From assembly GCF_000264375.1 (NCBI RefSeq), contig NZ_AJXW01000057.1, positions 1 through 52,757 on the forward strand: a stretch of DNA of 52,757 nucleotides. Reading direction: 5' to 3'. Positions 1 to 8,597 of this stretch are shown here, one piece after another. This stretch comes from Rhodanobacter thiooxydans LCS2. Lineage in GTDB: Bacteria > Pseudomonadota > Gammaproteobacteria > Xanthomonadales > Rhodanobacteraceae. The position numbers were made by a program, and so were the translations under genes. Numbering within the stretch: the stretch's first letter is position 1; every line of letters begins with the position of its first letter. The notes under the pieces were generated by a model that did no database searches, was not told where the DNA came from, and saw only the letters and a program-made list of their open reading frames with translations.

Positions 1-304
1 GCCAGGTGAGGGCCGCCCCCAATTGCCGGCGTGTCCTTCGACTTCGGCCTTCGGCCTACGCTCACAGCCTGCCCCGAACTTGATCCAGGGACGAACGAGG
101 CTTAAGCAAGCACCATTCGAATCTGGCCCCGTTAGCGGCTGGCCACGGACAAGACGGGTATCTACCCCCTCGACACTGCTGGGGAAGAACAATCGCGTGC
201 CTATCGACTCCAGCGGCGAAATGGTGACCCGGGTTTCGGCACGCAACATCCTGCGTTGTGATGCAATAACTTTCGTGCTAAAAGCGGGTCCGGAGGTCCT
301 CCGG
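1..304. other. Leader region before the GntR gene
   Basis: No gene is recognised here. The frame of the downstream regulator stays open through most of the stretch, but the N-terminal extension this would give (positions 23-304) has no domain character and begins before the regulator's obvious Shine-Dalgarno. An ATG at 221 would be the only serious alternative start for the regulator. Confidence 0.4.
290..304 (+). promoter_or_regulatory. Palindrome covering the ribosome-binding site of the GntR gene
   Basis: CCGGAGG-T-CCTCCGG is a perfect inverted repeat that contains the Shine-Dalgarno and ends directly before the ATG at 305. It could be a binding site for a dimeric regulator (autoregulation) or occlude the ribosome site; the single-base centre makes a simple RNA hairpin unlikely without opening some pairs. 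Confidence 0.45.
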
Positions 305-925
305 ATGGATTCCAAGAGTGCATTCGTGTACGGACAGGTCAGGCGCGCCCTGCAGTCGGGACGCTACGCACCTGGGCAGCGGATCGATCCGGCCCGGCTC
401 GCCGCAGAATTCAATACCAGCCCCACACCGGTTCGATTCGCGCTGTACCGCATGGTCGGCGAAGGCATGGTCGCCGACTACGCCCGCGACGGACTGCACG
501 TGCCGTTACTCAATGAAGTCGCATTGCGCAACCTCTACGACTGGATGGAGCGGCTGTTGCTGATGGCATGCGATATCGGCGAGGTGCCGACATTCCAGAA
601 GGTCGAAAAACCGGAGTCCGTGACCGCCGAAGGCGATCTGGTGAAGCTGACGTGGCAGCTGTTCGATGCGATCGCCCGCGCGACAGCCCACGAACCCCTG
701 CACCATGCGGTGAAGCGAGCCAACGACCGGCTGGCACCGATACGACGGGCCAAACAGGAATTGCTCGAGCACACAGGCGAAGAGCTTTCACAGTTGAACC
801 GGCACTGGCAGAGACGCGACATGCCCGCCGTGAAGTCCGCGCTGCGCGACTATCACGAGCGCCGCAAGCAGCTCGTCCCGTGCATCGTGGCCTTGCTCAG
901 CGAGCGCAGCGACCGCCTTCACTAG
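305..925 (+). CDS. GntR-family transcriptional regulator of the lasso-peptide locus
   Basis: A 206-residue DNA-binding protein. Residues 1-70 form a GntR-type winged helix-turn-helix: the stretch around residues 28-55 (LAAEFNTSPTPVRFALYRM, then GEGMV) is the typical helix-turn-helix plus wing. Residues 75-200 are helical and resemble a short FCD effector/dimerisation domain. The start at 305 is chosen because GGAGGT at 292-297 lies 7 nt upstream; an in-frame ATG at 221 exists but has no good ribosome site. The Shine-Dalgarno sits inside a perfect 15-nt palindrome (290-304). The gene lies 171 bp upstream of the lasso precursor in the same direction, so it is inferred to control that operon; the ligand is unknown. 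A 126-bp internal piece of this gene is repeated at 15295-15420. Confidence 0.8.
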   Translation: MDSKSAFVYGQVRRALQSGRYAPGQRIDPARLAAEFNTSPTPVRFALYRMVGEGMVADYARDGLHVPLLNEVALRNLYDWMERLLLMACDIGEVPTFQKVEKPESVTAEGDLVKLTWQLFDAIARATAHEPLHHAVKRANDRLAPIRRAKQELLEHTGEELSQLNRHWQRRDMPAVKSALRDYHERRKQLVPCIVALLSERSDRLH

Positions 926-1022
926 CTCGCTTCGGCCGAAGAAGCATCGAAGCTGGGGTCCGGCATTGTGGGACGACCATCATGCTGCCGAAATAATTAA
1001 AGGATGACAACGCAATAATCAT

Positions 1023-1052
1023 TTGAAAATCAAGATTTCCGCCTCCTACGCT
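1023..1052 (+). promoter_or_regulatory. Candidate promoter of the lasso-peptide operon
   Basis: TTGAAA at 1023-1028 and TACGCT at 1047-1052, 18 nt apart, stand in the AT-rich stretch ahead of the precursor gene. This is a moderate sigma70 match only; the position, 45 nt before the precursor start, is suitable. Confidence 0.35.
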
Positions 1053-1096
1053 GCCCTCGTCATGGGACTGCCATGACGCAATCGCAGGAGACTGAG

Positions 1097-1237
1097 ATGG
1101 ACACGAACGAGAACATCCGCAGCAACGCGCAGGACGATGTCATCGAGCTCAGCGTCGCCAGTGTCGAGACCAAAGGAGTATTGCCCATCGGCAATGAGTT
1201 CATGGGCCACGCCGCCACTCCGGGAATCACCGAGTAA
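1097..1237 (+). CDS. Lasso peptide precursor (A gene), rhodanodin-like
   Basis: A 46-residue precursor. The leader is residues 1-26 and ends VETK, with the conserved threonine at the penultimate leader position that B/C enzymes recognise. The predicted core is GVLPIGNEFMGHAATPGITE (residues 27-46). Gly1 and Glu8 of the core would form the 8-residue macrolactam ring, leaving a 12-residue tail with His12 and other candidates as plug. CAGGAG at 1085-1090 gives a good ribosome site for the ATG at 1097; an in-frame ATG at 1073 lacks one. The B and C enzymes follow directly, which makes the call secure. From memory the core equals rhodanodin, reported from Rhodanobacter thiooxydans; this could not be checked here. 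Confidence 0.93.
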   Translation: MDTNENIRSNAQDDVIELSVASVETKGVLPIGNEFMGHAATPGITE

Positions 1238-1242
1238 CAAAC

Positions 1243-1270
1243 GCGAGGCGCACCGTGAGGTGCGCCTCGC
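1243..1270 (+). terminator. Hairpin between lasso precursor and processing genes
   Basis: A perfect 12-bp stem (GCGAGGCGCACC at 1243-1254 and its complement at 1259-1270) closed by a GTGA tetraloop. It starts 5 nt after the precursor stop and lacks a following T run, so it is better read as an attenuator or mRNA-stabilising element. It would let the precursor be made in excess over the B and C enzymes. Confidence 0.75.
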
Positions 1271-1289
1271 AACTGGCCCCAAGGAAGTG

Positions 1290-1958
1290 ATGATGACCAG
1301 CTATTGGCTACACGACGACCTCTCATTCTGCCTAGTCGATGGCCACCCAATTTTCCTGGATATGGGCAGCGATCGTTACTTCAGATTATCTGGCAGCATG
1401 GAGCGTATCTTCATGAACTGGCTCGGCAACGCCTGCGAAGAAAACGATATTGCACTGCTTGTCGAGCGAAAGATCCTTACGAATCTATCGGCTCGTTCGA
1501 GGAGTCCACGCGAACCGATACGGGCGCCGCAGCTGAGCGCGCTGGAACTTCCACTATCCCATGCTTCATGCGGCGCCAGGATCCTGATCGAAGTTTTCAT
1601 CACGGTTAGCTGGACACAGATTCAGCTGAAAACAATTGGAATCAAAGGGACTGTCGAGCGAGGACTCAGGCCTGACGACAAGCTAGGAATGGCGGCTACC
1701 GGAAGCGATCAGGGGAAGTTGTTGGCCGCCGCGCATGATTTTCTGGAAGCGAGAAAACTCGTACCCGTCGGTACGCGCTGTCTCCTTGATTCCCTTGCAA
1801 TGGCTAAATTCCTCAAGAGACGGCGCATGCGCGTCAACGTCATAGTTGGTGTCACCGGCGATCCATTTTCGGCTCACTGCTGGGTGCAGGCGGGAGATAT
1901 GGTACTGAACGACGCGCTGGGGAACGTCAGGATCTACTCGCCCATCCGGGTGCTTTGA
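1290..1958 (+). CDS. Lasso peptide B protein: leader-binding domain fused to cysteine protease
   Basis: A 222-residue protein. Residues 1-75 look like the PqqD-type leader recognition element; residues 95-222 are the transglutaminase-like cysteine protease that removes the leader, as in McjB. The catalytic triad can be placed at Cys164 (in GTRCLLDSLA), His196 (in SAHCWVQ) and Asp208. Tandem ATGs at 1290 and 1293 follow AAGGAAG at 1281-1287; 1293 has the better spacing, so the protein may be one residue shorter. The stop overlaps the next start (TGATG), implying translational coupling with C. GC content is clearly below that of the housekeeping genes in the window, suggesting acquisition of the locus. 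Confidence 0.9.
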   Translation: MMTSYWLHDDLSFCLVDGHPIFLDMGSDRYFRLSGSMERIFMNWLGNACEENDIALLVERKILTNLSARSRSPREPIRAPQLSALELPLSHASCGARILIEVFITVSWTQIQLKTIGIKGTVERGLRPDDKLGMAATGSDQGKLLAAAHDFLEARKLVPVGTRCLLDSLAMAKFLKRRRMRVNVIVGVTGDPFSAHCWVQAGDMVLNDALGNVRIYSPIRVL

Positions 1959-3712
1959 TGCGGTACGCCTATCTCGTGCTCGTCGATTGGAGAGTCCAGG
2001 CAGGACAGGCGGAGTACTCCGAGCCGGCTATGCGCCTGAAGTCGAGCGGCCTGCGACCGAGATGGCAGGCCGGCGCCTCAAGCGTCCTTGCATCGGTCGA
2101 CACGCCCGTCATTGACATGTCGCGAGGCGGATTGATCATCGGTGACCTTTACTTTCGCGATGGTCAGCGGATCGTTGGAGCAGGCCTGCTTCCCACGCTG
2201 TCTTCCGTTTCCGCAGTCCGCGATTACATCCTGTCGAACTGTTGGGGCGATTACATTCTTGTACAACCGGTACCAGGGGACCAGCGCGCACTCACAGTGA
2301 CGCGGAGCCCATCCCATGCGTGCGAGCTTCCATGCCTCTACACGCTGAATGTAAGCGGTAGCTTCGTCACTTCCGATGTCACGCTTGGGATCCGTGCAGG
2401 TCTTTACCAGCGGCGCGTCGACTATGAGTCCATCGCGCATCGCCTGATCTACCCGAACCTGAAGACGAGTCGAACGGCGCTGTCGGGAATCAGCGAGCTA
2501 CTCCCAGGTCTCACTCTGCACCTATGCGATGTCAGCACCAGCTTGGCCATCCACTGGGATCCATGGAACTTCGTCCGCCCGGATATGCGCTACGAGGATC
2601 GTAACGAAGCCGGGTCTGCAATACGGAGCAGCGTAGAGACGGTCGTCAAGTCACTGGCCGATCTCGACCAGTTGACTCTCCTCGAGCTCTCAGGCGGGCT
2701 GGACTCCTCGATCATTGGGGCTTGCCTGAAACGCTCGAGTGCAAGAGTGAGCTACACCACGATGATGGCACCGGTACCGGGCGCCGATGAGCGTGAATAT
2801 GCGGCGGCGGTTGCCAGCATGCTGGGCGTAGAACTGCTCGAGACCGAACTTGGATTCGACGACGCGGCATTCGATTTCCCGCTGCCTCAGGAGCTTGTCT
2901 CACCATCCGTAGGACCACTTCAATATGCCGTGGACCGCCTCCTGCAGTCATCGGCGGCGCGCTGCGAAGCGAACAGCTTCTTCTCCGGCGCTGGTGGAGA
3001 CGCCGTATTTGGCTACCTAACCAGCGCTGCACCTGCAGCCGACGCCTTCATGGCGGCAGGAGTTAGTACCGGCCTGCGCTCCATAGTCGACCTCTCCACG
3101 TTTCATCAATGTACCTATTGGAAAGTGGGCCGCTTTGCGCTGTGCAAAATGCTACGCAACACCCAGCAATACAAGGCGGACCTCTCTATGGTTTCTACGC
3201 AGTTGCGCGCCCCGGAACCAGATTTGCATCCCTGGTTGATACACCCGCCCCAAGCTCTTCCCGGAGACAGGCAACGCATCGCTGACCTCAGCGCGGCACA
3301 GGCTTACAAGGACACTGGTCTGCGCAGCTTCGTCAAGCCGATCAGGATGCCGCTTCTGTCGCAGCCAGTCATCGAGACGTGCCTACGTGTTCCGAGCTGG
3401 ATGTGGTTCCATAACGGCCAGAACCGCGCTGTTGCCAGGCAGGCGTTCTCGGATCTGCTTCCACAGAAAATCATCGCAAGGAAAAGCAAGGGCACGCTCA
3501 CTGCCTACCTAGGCGCACTCCATCGAAGAAGGAAGCATGAGATCACCGACTTCCTCGCCGACGGCCAACTGCAAGCGCATGGCCTTGTGGACGCCGACGC
3601 ATTGCGCCGACTGGAGGAACGCGAGCAAGTCCGGGACGACAACTCTTTCATGCGACTGTTCCAGCTGTGCGCCTTGGAGAACTGGGTACGGCAGCAGTCC
3701 CAATACCCCTAA
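1958..3712 (+). CDS. Lasso cyclase (C protein), asparagine-synthetase-like
   Basis: A 584-residue homologue of McjC. The C-terminal half carries the ATP-pyrophosphatase loop SGGLDSS at residues 245-251, used to adenylate the side chain of core Glu8 before attack by the N-terminal amine of Gly1. The N-terminal half resembles the glutaminase domain of asparagine synthetase B; as in other lasso cyclases it is not expected to act as a glutaminase. The ATG at 1958 overlaps the B stop by one base; a TTG one codon earlier is less likely. The stop lies only 8 bp from the stop of the convergent isopeptidase. Confidence 0.92.
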   Translation: MRYAYLVLVDWRVQAGQAEYSEPAMRLKSSGLRPRWQAGASSVLASVDTPVIDMSRGGLIIGDLYFRDGQRIVGAGLLPTLSSVSAVRDYILSNCWGDYILVQPVPGDQRALTVTRSPSHACELPCLYTLNVSGSFVTSDVTLGIRAGLYQRRVDYESIAHRLIYPNLKTSRTALSGISELLPGLTLHLCDVSTSLAIHWDPWNFVRPDMRYEDRNEAGSAIRSSVETVVKSLADLDQLTLLELSGGLDSSIIGACLKRSSARVSYTTMMAPVPGADEREYAAAVASMLGVELLETELGFDDAAFDFPLPQELVSPSVGPLQYAVDRLLQSSAARCEANSFFSGAGGDAVFGYLTSAAPAADAFMAAGVSTGLRSIVDLSTFHQCTYWKVGRFALCKMLRNTQQYKADLSMVSTQLRAPEPDLHPWLIHPPQALPGDRQRIADLSAAQAYKDTGLRSFVKPIRMPLLSQPVIETCLRVPSWMWFHNGQNRAVARQAFSDLLPQKIIARKSKGTLTAYLGALHRRRKHEITDFLADGQLQAHGLVDADALRRLEEREQVRDDNSFMRLFQLCALENWVRQQSQYP

Positions 3713-3720
3713 AGACAGCG

Positions 3721-5802
3721 CTAGTGCGGCTGCACAGCAGGGAGATTTTGGCGCATCTGTCGCCAGGTGGCGTACTGGCCGACCTTTTCCGGGTCCGCAT
3801 CCTCCTCGCCGAGCAGCCAGAACCGGAACCAGTCCAGATTTCGCTGATAGACAGCCAGCTTGTGCCGAGGTTGCGACTTCTGATGCTGCTCATGGGGGAA
3901 TACGTATACATCTGCACGGTGCCTTCGAATCAAGGGCACTATAAAGTCCAGTGAGTACCTGAATTCCTGTTCGGGCATCTGCATCAGGACGGGAGCACGC
4001 ATCCGCTCGACATGGTAGGTCGGCGAGAGCTGCCGCCAGTGATCCGGCGTTTCCTCAAGGGTACCGAGCTGCCAATAGCGACCCATACGCGTGTGCTCCT
4101 CCTCCCCGCCCAAACTCATCATCAGGCTACCCATCGGGGTGACCACTGGAGAGCTCACCGATATGGCTCGAAGCAAATCGGAGTGCATCGCAGTCCATAC
4201 GGTGACCTCAGACCCGAAGCTCAACCCGCCCATGCCAACGCGGGTCGAATCAATGGCGCCCTGCCTCGCCAGCAGCTTCACCGCCCCCTCGACCGACGAC
4301 AGCCCTTGCTGATAACGAGCGACCGCATCATCCGCTAAGGGCGCGGCATTGATACAGAGTGCCGCGATACCGCTCCTTGCAAAGGTGGCAAGGGGCCACT
4401 CGTCCCCCACGCTGCCGCGCAGAAAGCCCGTACACCGGTAGTAGACGACGAATAGGGGTGGCGGCCTGCCGCCTCTCGCGGCCGAAGGATAGAACTGCCC
4501 GGTGTAACGCCTGCCCTGTGCATCGGCCCAGGCGACGAATCGAACGCGTACAAACTCCTTCATGTCCTGCGCGAGCGTCTGGTTGGGAGCGAAGAGAACC
4601 GTCCGACTTCCCGACTCCAGATCGATACGTTCCAGCCTCGGTGGCACATCTGCTTCGGCAGCGACGCACACCAGGGCCGAGGCCGAGGCTGCGCATGGCT
4701 CCGGCCCCCAGCGCCCACCTCCTGTGATCTGACCACGCGAGCGGACCACCGGATGCACATCGCCGGTGACGGCGTTCCAGCGAAAGATCGACTCCTGCAA
4801 CTCACTATCACGCTCGGAGACGGTAAAGAGGACCTCGTCGCTTCCCGGGCGCCAGACGATGTGGGTGATCTGCTTGCCCGTGCATGGCTCGGCCGTGCAT
4901 TTGACCAACCGATGAGATTTTCTGCTGGGTAGCATGGCCAGAACGACTTGAGGCTGACCAACGACTGAGGGCTGACCTGTAAGCATCGCAATCCTTCCAG
5001 TCCTGCGATCCTCCGCAATCAGCGAAATCGCGCCGTCAATGTCTGGCAGATCGGCCATCTTCACCGTGGACGCGGGATGTTGACCCGATGCCAGCTCGGT
5101 CGTGACGCCAGTGGAAAGATTCAACGCCTTCCAGTGGTCAGGCACATCGGACAGTAACGGTAGACGCACACCGCTACTGAGACGTTGTGTCGCCAGGCGC
5201 CCGTCCTGGAATCCCGATCGGAACAACGCTTCTCCGAGCATCACGGTCCGATCGATGTGGACACCCCGGTCATACTCGGCAAGCTCGGCGTCGACGACCG
5301 CTTGGCGTGTGGCCCCGACGCTGTAATAGAGCACCGAACCGTCGGGATTCAGTGAGAAAGCACGCACGTTTGCGCTCCCGTGCGTGAGCTGCTCGGTGCG
5401 CGAACCGTCCACCGCCGCGCGCCAGACTTCAATCCGTCCTTCGTGGACCGCACGGAAGAAGATCCACTTTCCGTCGGGCGACCATGTCGGTAGCTGCGGC
5501 TTGGACGACCCGCCCCCGTCCGGCAGCATCTCGCCACCATCGGCCAGGCGTCGCGGTGGTGATGCTCCATCGACAGCCTGTACATACCAGACCGTCCCAT
5601 ACGTGTTCTGCTCGATCGAGGCCTGCTCCGTCCTGAAAGCCACCAGTCGCCCATCCGGTGAAATCGATACGTTTTTGATGTCGATGACCTCGACAAGCTG
5701 GCGGACGGTCGCAGCGACTCCATAGGGAACATGGAAAAGCAAACCCAGCAATCCCGCGCACGCCAGCGCACGCACGGTCCCTGCAGCAATTCTCCCGCTC
5801 AT
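3721..5802 (-). CDS. Secreted lasso peptide isopeptidase (S9 prolyl-oligopeptidase fold)
   Basis: A 693-residue protein. The first 31 residues (positively charged start, hydrophobic stretch with ALACAGLLGLLF, then GVAA) are a signal peptide, placing the enzyme in the periplasm. Residues 35-430 contain repeated blades with SPDG and WSPDGKW motifs typical of a beta-propeller. The C-terminal alpha/beta hydrolase domain has the nucleophile in GGLSFGSE (Ser528) and a late histidine in FPHEQHQ (His637 or His640). Family members of this kind next to lasso clusters hydrolyse the macrolactam isopeptide bond and linearise the peptide. The start at 5802 is set by the signal peptide and a GAGG just upstream; longer in-frame openings are rejected. 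It follows the TonB receptor by 95 bp, probably in one transcript. Confidence 0.88.
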   Translation of the reverse strand: MSGRIAAGTVRALACAGLLGLLFHVPYGVAATVRQLVEVIDIKNVSISPDGRLVAFRTEQASIEQNTYGTVWYVQAVDGASPPRRLADGGEMLPDGGGSSKPQLPTWSPDGKWIFFRAVHEGRIEVWRAAVDGSRTEQLTHGSANVRAFSLNPDGSVLYYSVGATRQAVVDAELAEYDRGVHIDRTVMLGEALFRSGFQDGRLATQRLSSGVRLPLLSDVPDHWKALNLSTGVTTELASGQHPASTVKMADLPDIDGAISLIAEDRRTGRIAMLTGQPSVVGQPQVVLAMLPSRKSHRLVKCTAEPCTGKQITHIVWRPGSDEVLFTVSERDSELQESIFRWNAVTGDVHPVVRSRGQITGGGRWGPEPCAASASALVCVAAEADVPPRLERIDLESGSRTVLFAPNQTLAQDMKEFVRVRFVAWADAQGRRYTGQFYPSAARGGRPPPLFVVYYRCTGFLRGSVGDEWPLATFARSGIAALCINAAPLADDAVARYQQGLSSVEGAVKLLARQGAIDSTRVGMGGLSFGSEVTVWTAMHSDLLRAISVSSPVVTPMGSLMMSLGGEEEHTRMGRYWQLGTLEETPDHWRQLSPTYHVERMRAPVLMQMPEQEFRYSLDFIVPLIRRHRADVYVFPHEQHQKSQPRHKLAVYQRNLDWFRFWLLGEEDADPEKVGQYATWRQMRQNLPAVQPH

Positions 5803-5897
5803 GACTACCTCATAGTTTGGTCGACGCCACCGGAAAAAGCGGTGGCAAATTCCTTCCGACACTCGGCCCCGCCCGCACTGCGGGACACAAAGACCTG

Positions 5898-8318
5898 TCA
5901 CCACCGCTTGGACACGGACAAGCTCGCGAATCGACCGATCGCCGAATAGTTGGTCGAGTCGTACGGCGGCTGATACGGCGAAAGAACCACGTAGGACGGC
6001 GGCGCTCGATTCAGCAGGTTCTGCGCGGACAGCGCCACCTCGATGCCTGACAGGGCACTTGTCGATTGACTGGTGACGTAGCGAAACGTGGCATCGAACG
6101 TCGTGAACGACGCCGTCTTGCGGCCGCTCACCCGGTCCGTCACACCGCTTCTGTAGTTGGCGAAGGTGGAGGCTGAAAATCCGCCCTGGTTCCACACTGC
6201 GCCGGCCCGGGCGTTGACCCTGGCAGGGTTGAAGAGGGTTCCGGCCACGTCGTAAGGCGCCTGTATGGCCGAGTTCTGCTGCGTGCTATCGCTCCAGGTT
6301 GCAGAACCACGCACCGTGAGCCTGCCGGCACCGAGGTCGAAGCGATTGGACGCACTCAGGTCCAAGCCCTTGACGCGTTGGCTGGCAATGTTGACGTACT
6401 GGTTGTACAGGATGGCCACGACGTTATTCGGGTCGTATGGGAGGCCTGTGTAGTTGTAGAACGCGGCCGAAGAGTCGATCGCGTTCTGGGTCGCCTGCGG
6501 CGTCGGCGCGTAGTCGATGAACCGAACATAGTCCGGATTGCCGATCGCACGACTGTAGTCAGTGATCGGCTGCACCACCCGGCTGGTGTAATCGACATCG
6601 AACCAGGTCAGCTCCGCCTCCAGCCCCTCGAGCGATTCCGGGTGGAACGCCAGGGAAATGCTCTTGGTGGTAGCGCGCTCTGCGTCCAAGTCCGGATTGC
6701 CGCCAGAGAGCTCCAGCGCTGCGGCATTGGGCCCGCCAGTCGACCCACCGTAGTAGCTTTCGGGGTCCAACACGGCCGACTTGGCCTGGAATCGTTGGAG
6801 CAGCGTCGGCGCCTTGAAGGACTTGCCCCATGAAGCCTTCAGGGTGAAGTCCGCACTGGGACCATAGATCACGCCCACTTTGGGCGTGGCGACGCGGCCA
6901 AAGCTGCTGTAGTCCTCCCCCCGCACCGCAGCCGTCAGGTCCAGGCGGTGAATGCCGCTGATCCCTTGTGCCGATCCGACCAAGGGCACGCCCAGCTCCG
7001 CATAGGCAAACCGACTGCTCTCCTCACCCCGTGTGGTGTCGACGCCAAGCAGCAGGTCGTGTTGGTCGTACTCGTTCTTCCTGTAGCCGGCACCGACTGC
7101 AAGGCGGGCATCGCCACCCGGCATGGCCATCAGCGGCCCTTCCGCACCGGCCTCCCAGGAGCGCGCGCGGTTGCAGTAGCAGTTAAGGACGAAGGTCTGT
7201 GGCGTGGATGAGGCGATGTCCACGGTCGACAGTCGCGGGATGTTCTCGTCCCTGCCCCAGCTTCCCCCCATCGACAGCGTCCAGTCGCCGGCCAGTGAGA
7301 TCTCCAAGGTCGGTGCGACCAGAGAGGTCTTCGTCTTAGTGTTCACATGAAAGTAGTAAGGGGCCAGGCCCGAATTCCAGGGATACATGTCCTGCGAACG
7401 GGTGGTCCTCAGTGCATCCAGCCGAAATTCCACGGACTCCCCGAACGACTGGTGTGCGCTGATCAGCCCGCTGCGCAGCTTGCTCTGCGGATAGAGCGTA
7501 TTGGGATCGAACATGTAGTCGGTGTAATCACGCTGGCGCGCATAGATCGGATCGGTCGAGGTGTCCTGAAAGGTGGCAAGCAGCCCACCGCTGGACCAGA
7601 GGGCACCGCCGGTGGCGGTGTATTCCCGTGTGGCCAATCCGCCGTCTGTCGCGCCGCCATAGCGCACCCCGACCTTGGCCCCCTCGTAATCCCGCTTGAG
7701 GATGACGTTGCCCACACCGCCAACCGCGTCCGAGCCATAGATGGCCGAAGCCCCGTCCGGGACGATCTCGATCCGATCGACCGCCTCCATAGGGATTGCG
7801 CTGATGTCCACCGCCTGCACGAAGCCCCCATAGGAAAGGCGCCGTCCATTGAGTAGCGTGAGGGTTGCATCCGGCCCCAGCCCGCGCAGATTCAGCGACG
7901 AGCCCCCGGTGATGTTCTGGTTTGCAATACCCCCTGCCCCGGCTGTCGCCCCAACGACAACACCGGGGTTCTGCCCTCCACCGAAGTTCTGCGGCACGCT
8001 GCGGATGACCTCGCCGAGATCGGTGAAGCCTTCCTGCCGGATCTGCTCGCTGCCGATGGTGATGACCGGCGAGGGCGTGGTGCCGCCGCGGATGCGCGTG
8101 CCGGTGACGGTTACGGTCTGCAATTCGGTTGCCGCTGGTGCCGCAGGCTTGTCGGCCGGTTTTTTTGGTTGCGTCTTGGCCGGTGCCTCGGCCACCGGCG
8201 CCCTGCCCTGCGCGGTCGTGTCCTTCGTGGAGTCCTGGGCCATGGCCCACTCGCAGGTGCCGGAGGCAGCCACGAGCAAGGCGATGGAAATGGCGTTGCG
8301 TAGCGTGCGTGTCTTCAT
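5898..8318 (-). CDS. TonB-dependent receptor of the lasso-peptide locus
   Basis: An 806-residue outer-membrane receptor. Residues 1-27 are a signal peptide ending in AMAQ. A low-complexity Ala/Pro/Lys linker is followed by a TonB-box-like segment (LQTVTVTGTRIR, about residues 67-78) and a plug domain with LNGRRLSYGG and IEIVPDGASAIYGSDAVGGVGNVILKR. The remainder is a beta-barrel ending in an aromatic residue (SVSKRW), as usual for outer-membrane insertion. Beside an isopeptidase it is inferred to import the lasso peptide, or a complex of it, into the periplasm where the isopeptidase works. The 279-bp region upstream, shared with a divergent XRE regulator, holds two palindromic operators. Confidence 0.88.
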   Translation of the reverse strand: MKTRTLRNAISIALLVAASGTCEWAMAQDSTKDTTAQGRAPVAEAPAKTQPKKPADKPAAPAATELQTVTVTGTRIRGGTTPSPVITIGSEQIRQEGFTDLGEVIRSVPQNFGGGQNPGVVVGATAGAGGIANQNITGGSSLNLRGLGPDATLTLLNGRRLSYGGFVQAVDISAIPMEAVDRIEIVPDGASAIYGSDAVGGVGNVILKRDYEGAKVGVRYGGATDGGLATREYTATGGALWSSGGLLATFQDTSTDPIYARQRDYTDYMFDPNTLYPQSKLRSGLISAHQSFGESVEFRLDALRTTRSQDMYPWNSGLAPYYFHVNTKTKTSLVAPTLEISLAGDWTLSMGGSWGRDENIPRLSTVDIASSTPQTFVLNCYCNRARSWEAGAEGPLMAMPGGDARLAVGAGYRKNEYDQHDLLLGVDTTRGEESSRFAYAELGVPLVGSAQGISGIHRLDLTAAVRGEDYSSFGRVATPKVGVIYGPSADFTLKASWGKSFKAPTLLQRFQAKSAVLDPESYYGGSTGGPNAAALELSGGNPDLDAERATTKSISLAFHPESLEGLEAELTWFDVDYTSRVVQPITDYSRAIGNPDYVRFIDYAPTPQATQNAIDSSAAFYNYTGLPYDPNNVVAILYNQYVNIASQRVKGLDLSASNRFDLGAGRLTVRGSATWSDSTQQNSAIQAPYDVAGTLFNPARVNARAGAVWNQGGFSASTFANYRSGVTDRVSGRKTASFTTFDATFRYVTSQSTSALSGIEVALSAQNLLNRAPPSYVVLSPYQPPYDSTNYSAIGRFASLSVSKRW

Positions 8319-8499
8319 GCTGCGTCCCTTGCTTTCCCCTGATTGGCGCGTTGCCAGCTGCTACTTGTTCACAGGCTCGGATCGCGCTTCTCAGCGCGTA
8401 CAAGCCTGCCGCCGGCTAAGCCGCCATGTCTTTGTCTTCACCCCTCACCGGTTCCGGCTGGATTACGTTTGCGCCGACTCACCGGCAAAAAGCCCCGTG

Positions 8500-8516
8500 A
8501 CTACGATAAACGTAGC
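8500..8516. promoter_or_regulatory. Palindromic operator, copy 1 (imperfect)
   Basis: ACTACGA-TAA-ACGTAGC, a 7-3-7 inverted repeat with two deviations from the perfect form ACTACGT-N3-ACGTAGT found at 8526 and 9102. It is centred 26 bp from copy 2, in the region between the TonB receptor and the first XRE gene. Confidence 0.6.
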
Positions 8517-8525
8517 TTTGTTAAC

Positions 8526-8542
8526 ACTACGTTTTACGTAGT
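8526..8542. promoter_or_regulatory. Palindromic operator, copy 2 (perfect)
   Basis: ACTACGT-TTT-ACGTAGT, a perfect 7-3-7 inverted repeat followed by ATCGC. It lies 55 bp ahead of the first XRE gene and in the promoter region of the divergent TonB receptor. The same element with the same ATCGC flank precedes the second XRE gene, so one or both XRE proteins are the likely binders. Confidence 0.75.
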
Positions 8543-8597
8543 ATCGCTGTCAAGCACCCGCCGGGAAGCTGCTGCATATCGGAACTGATATGCGCTT

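Noticed and set aside
1073..1096. Longer lasso leader starting at the ATG at 1073
   Set aside because: In frame, but it lacks a ribosome site, while CAGGAG is ideally placed for the ATG at 1097.
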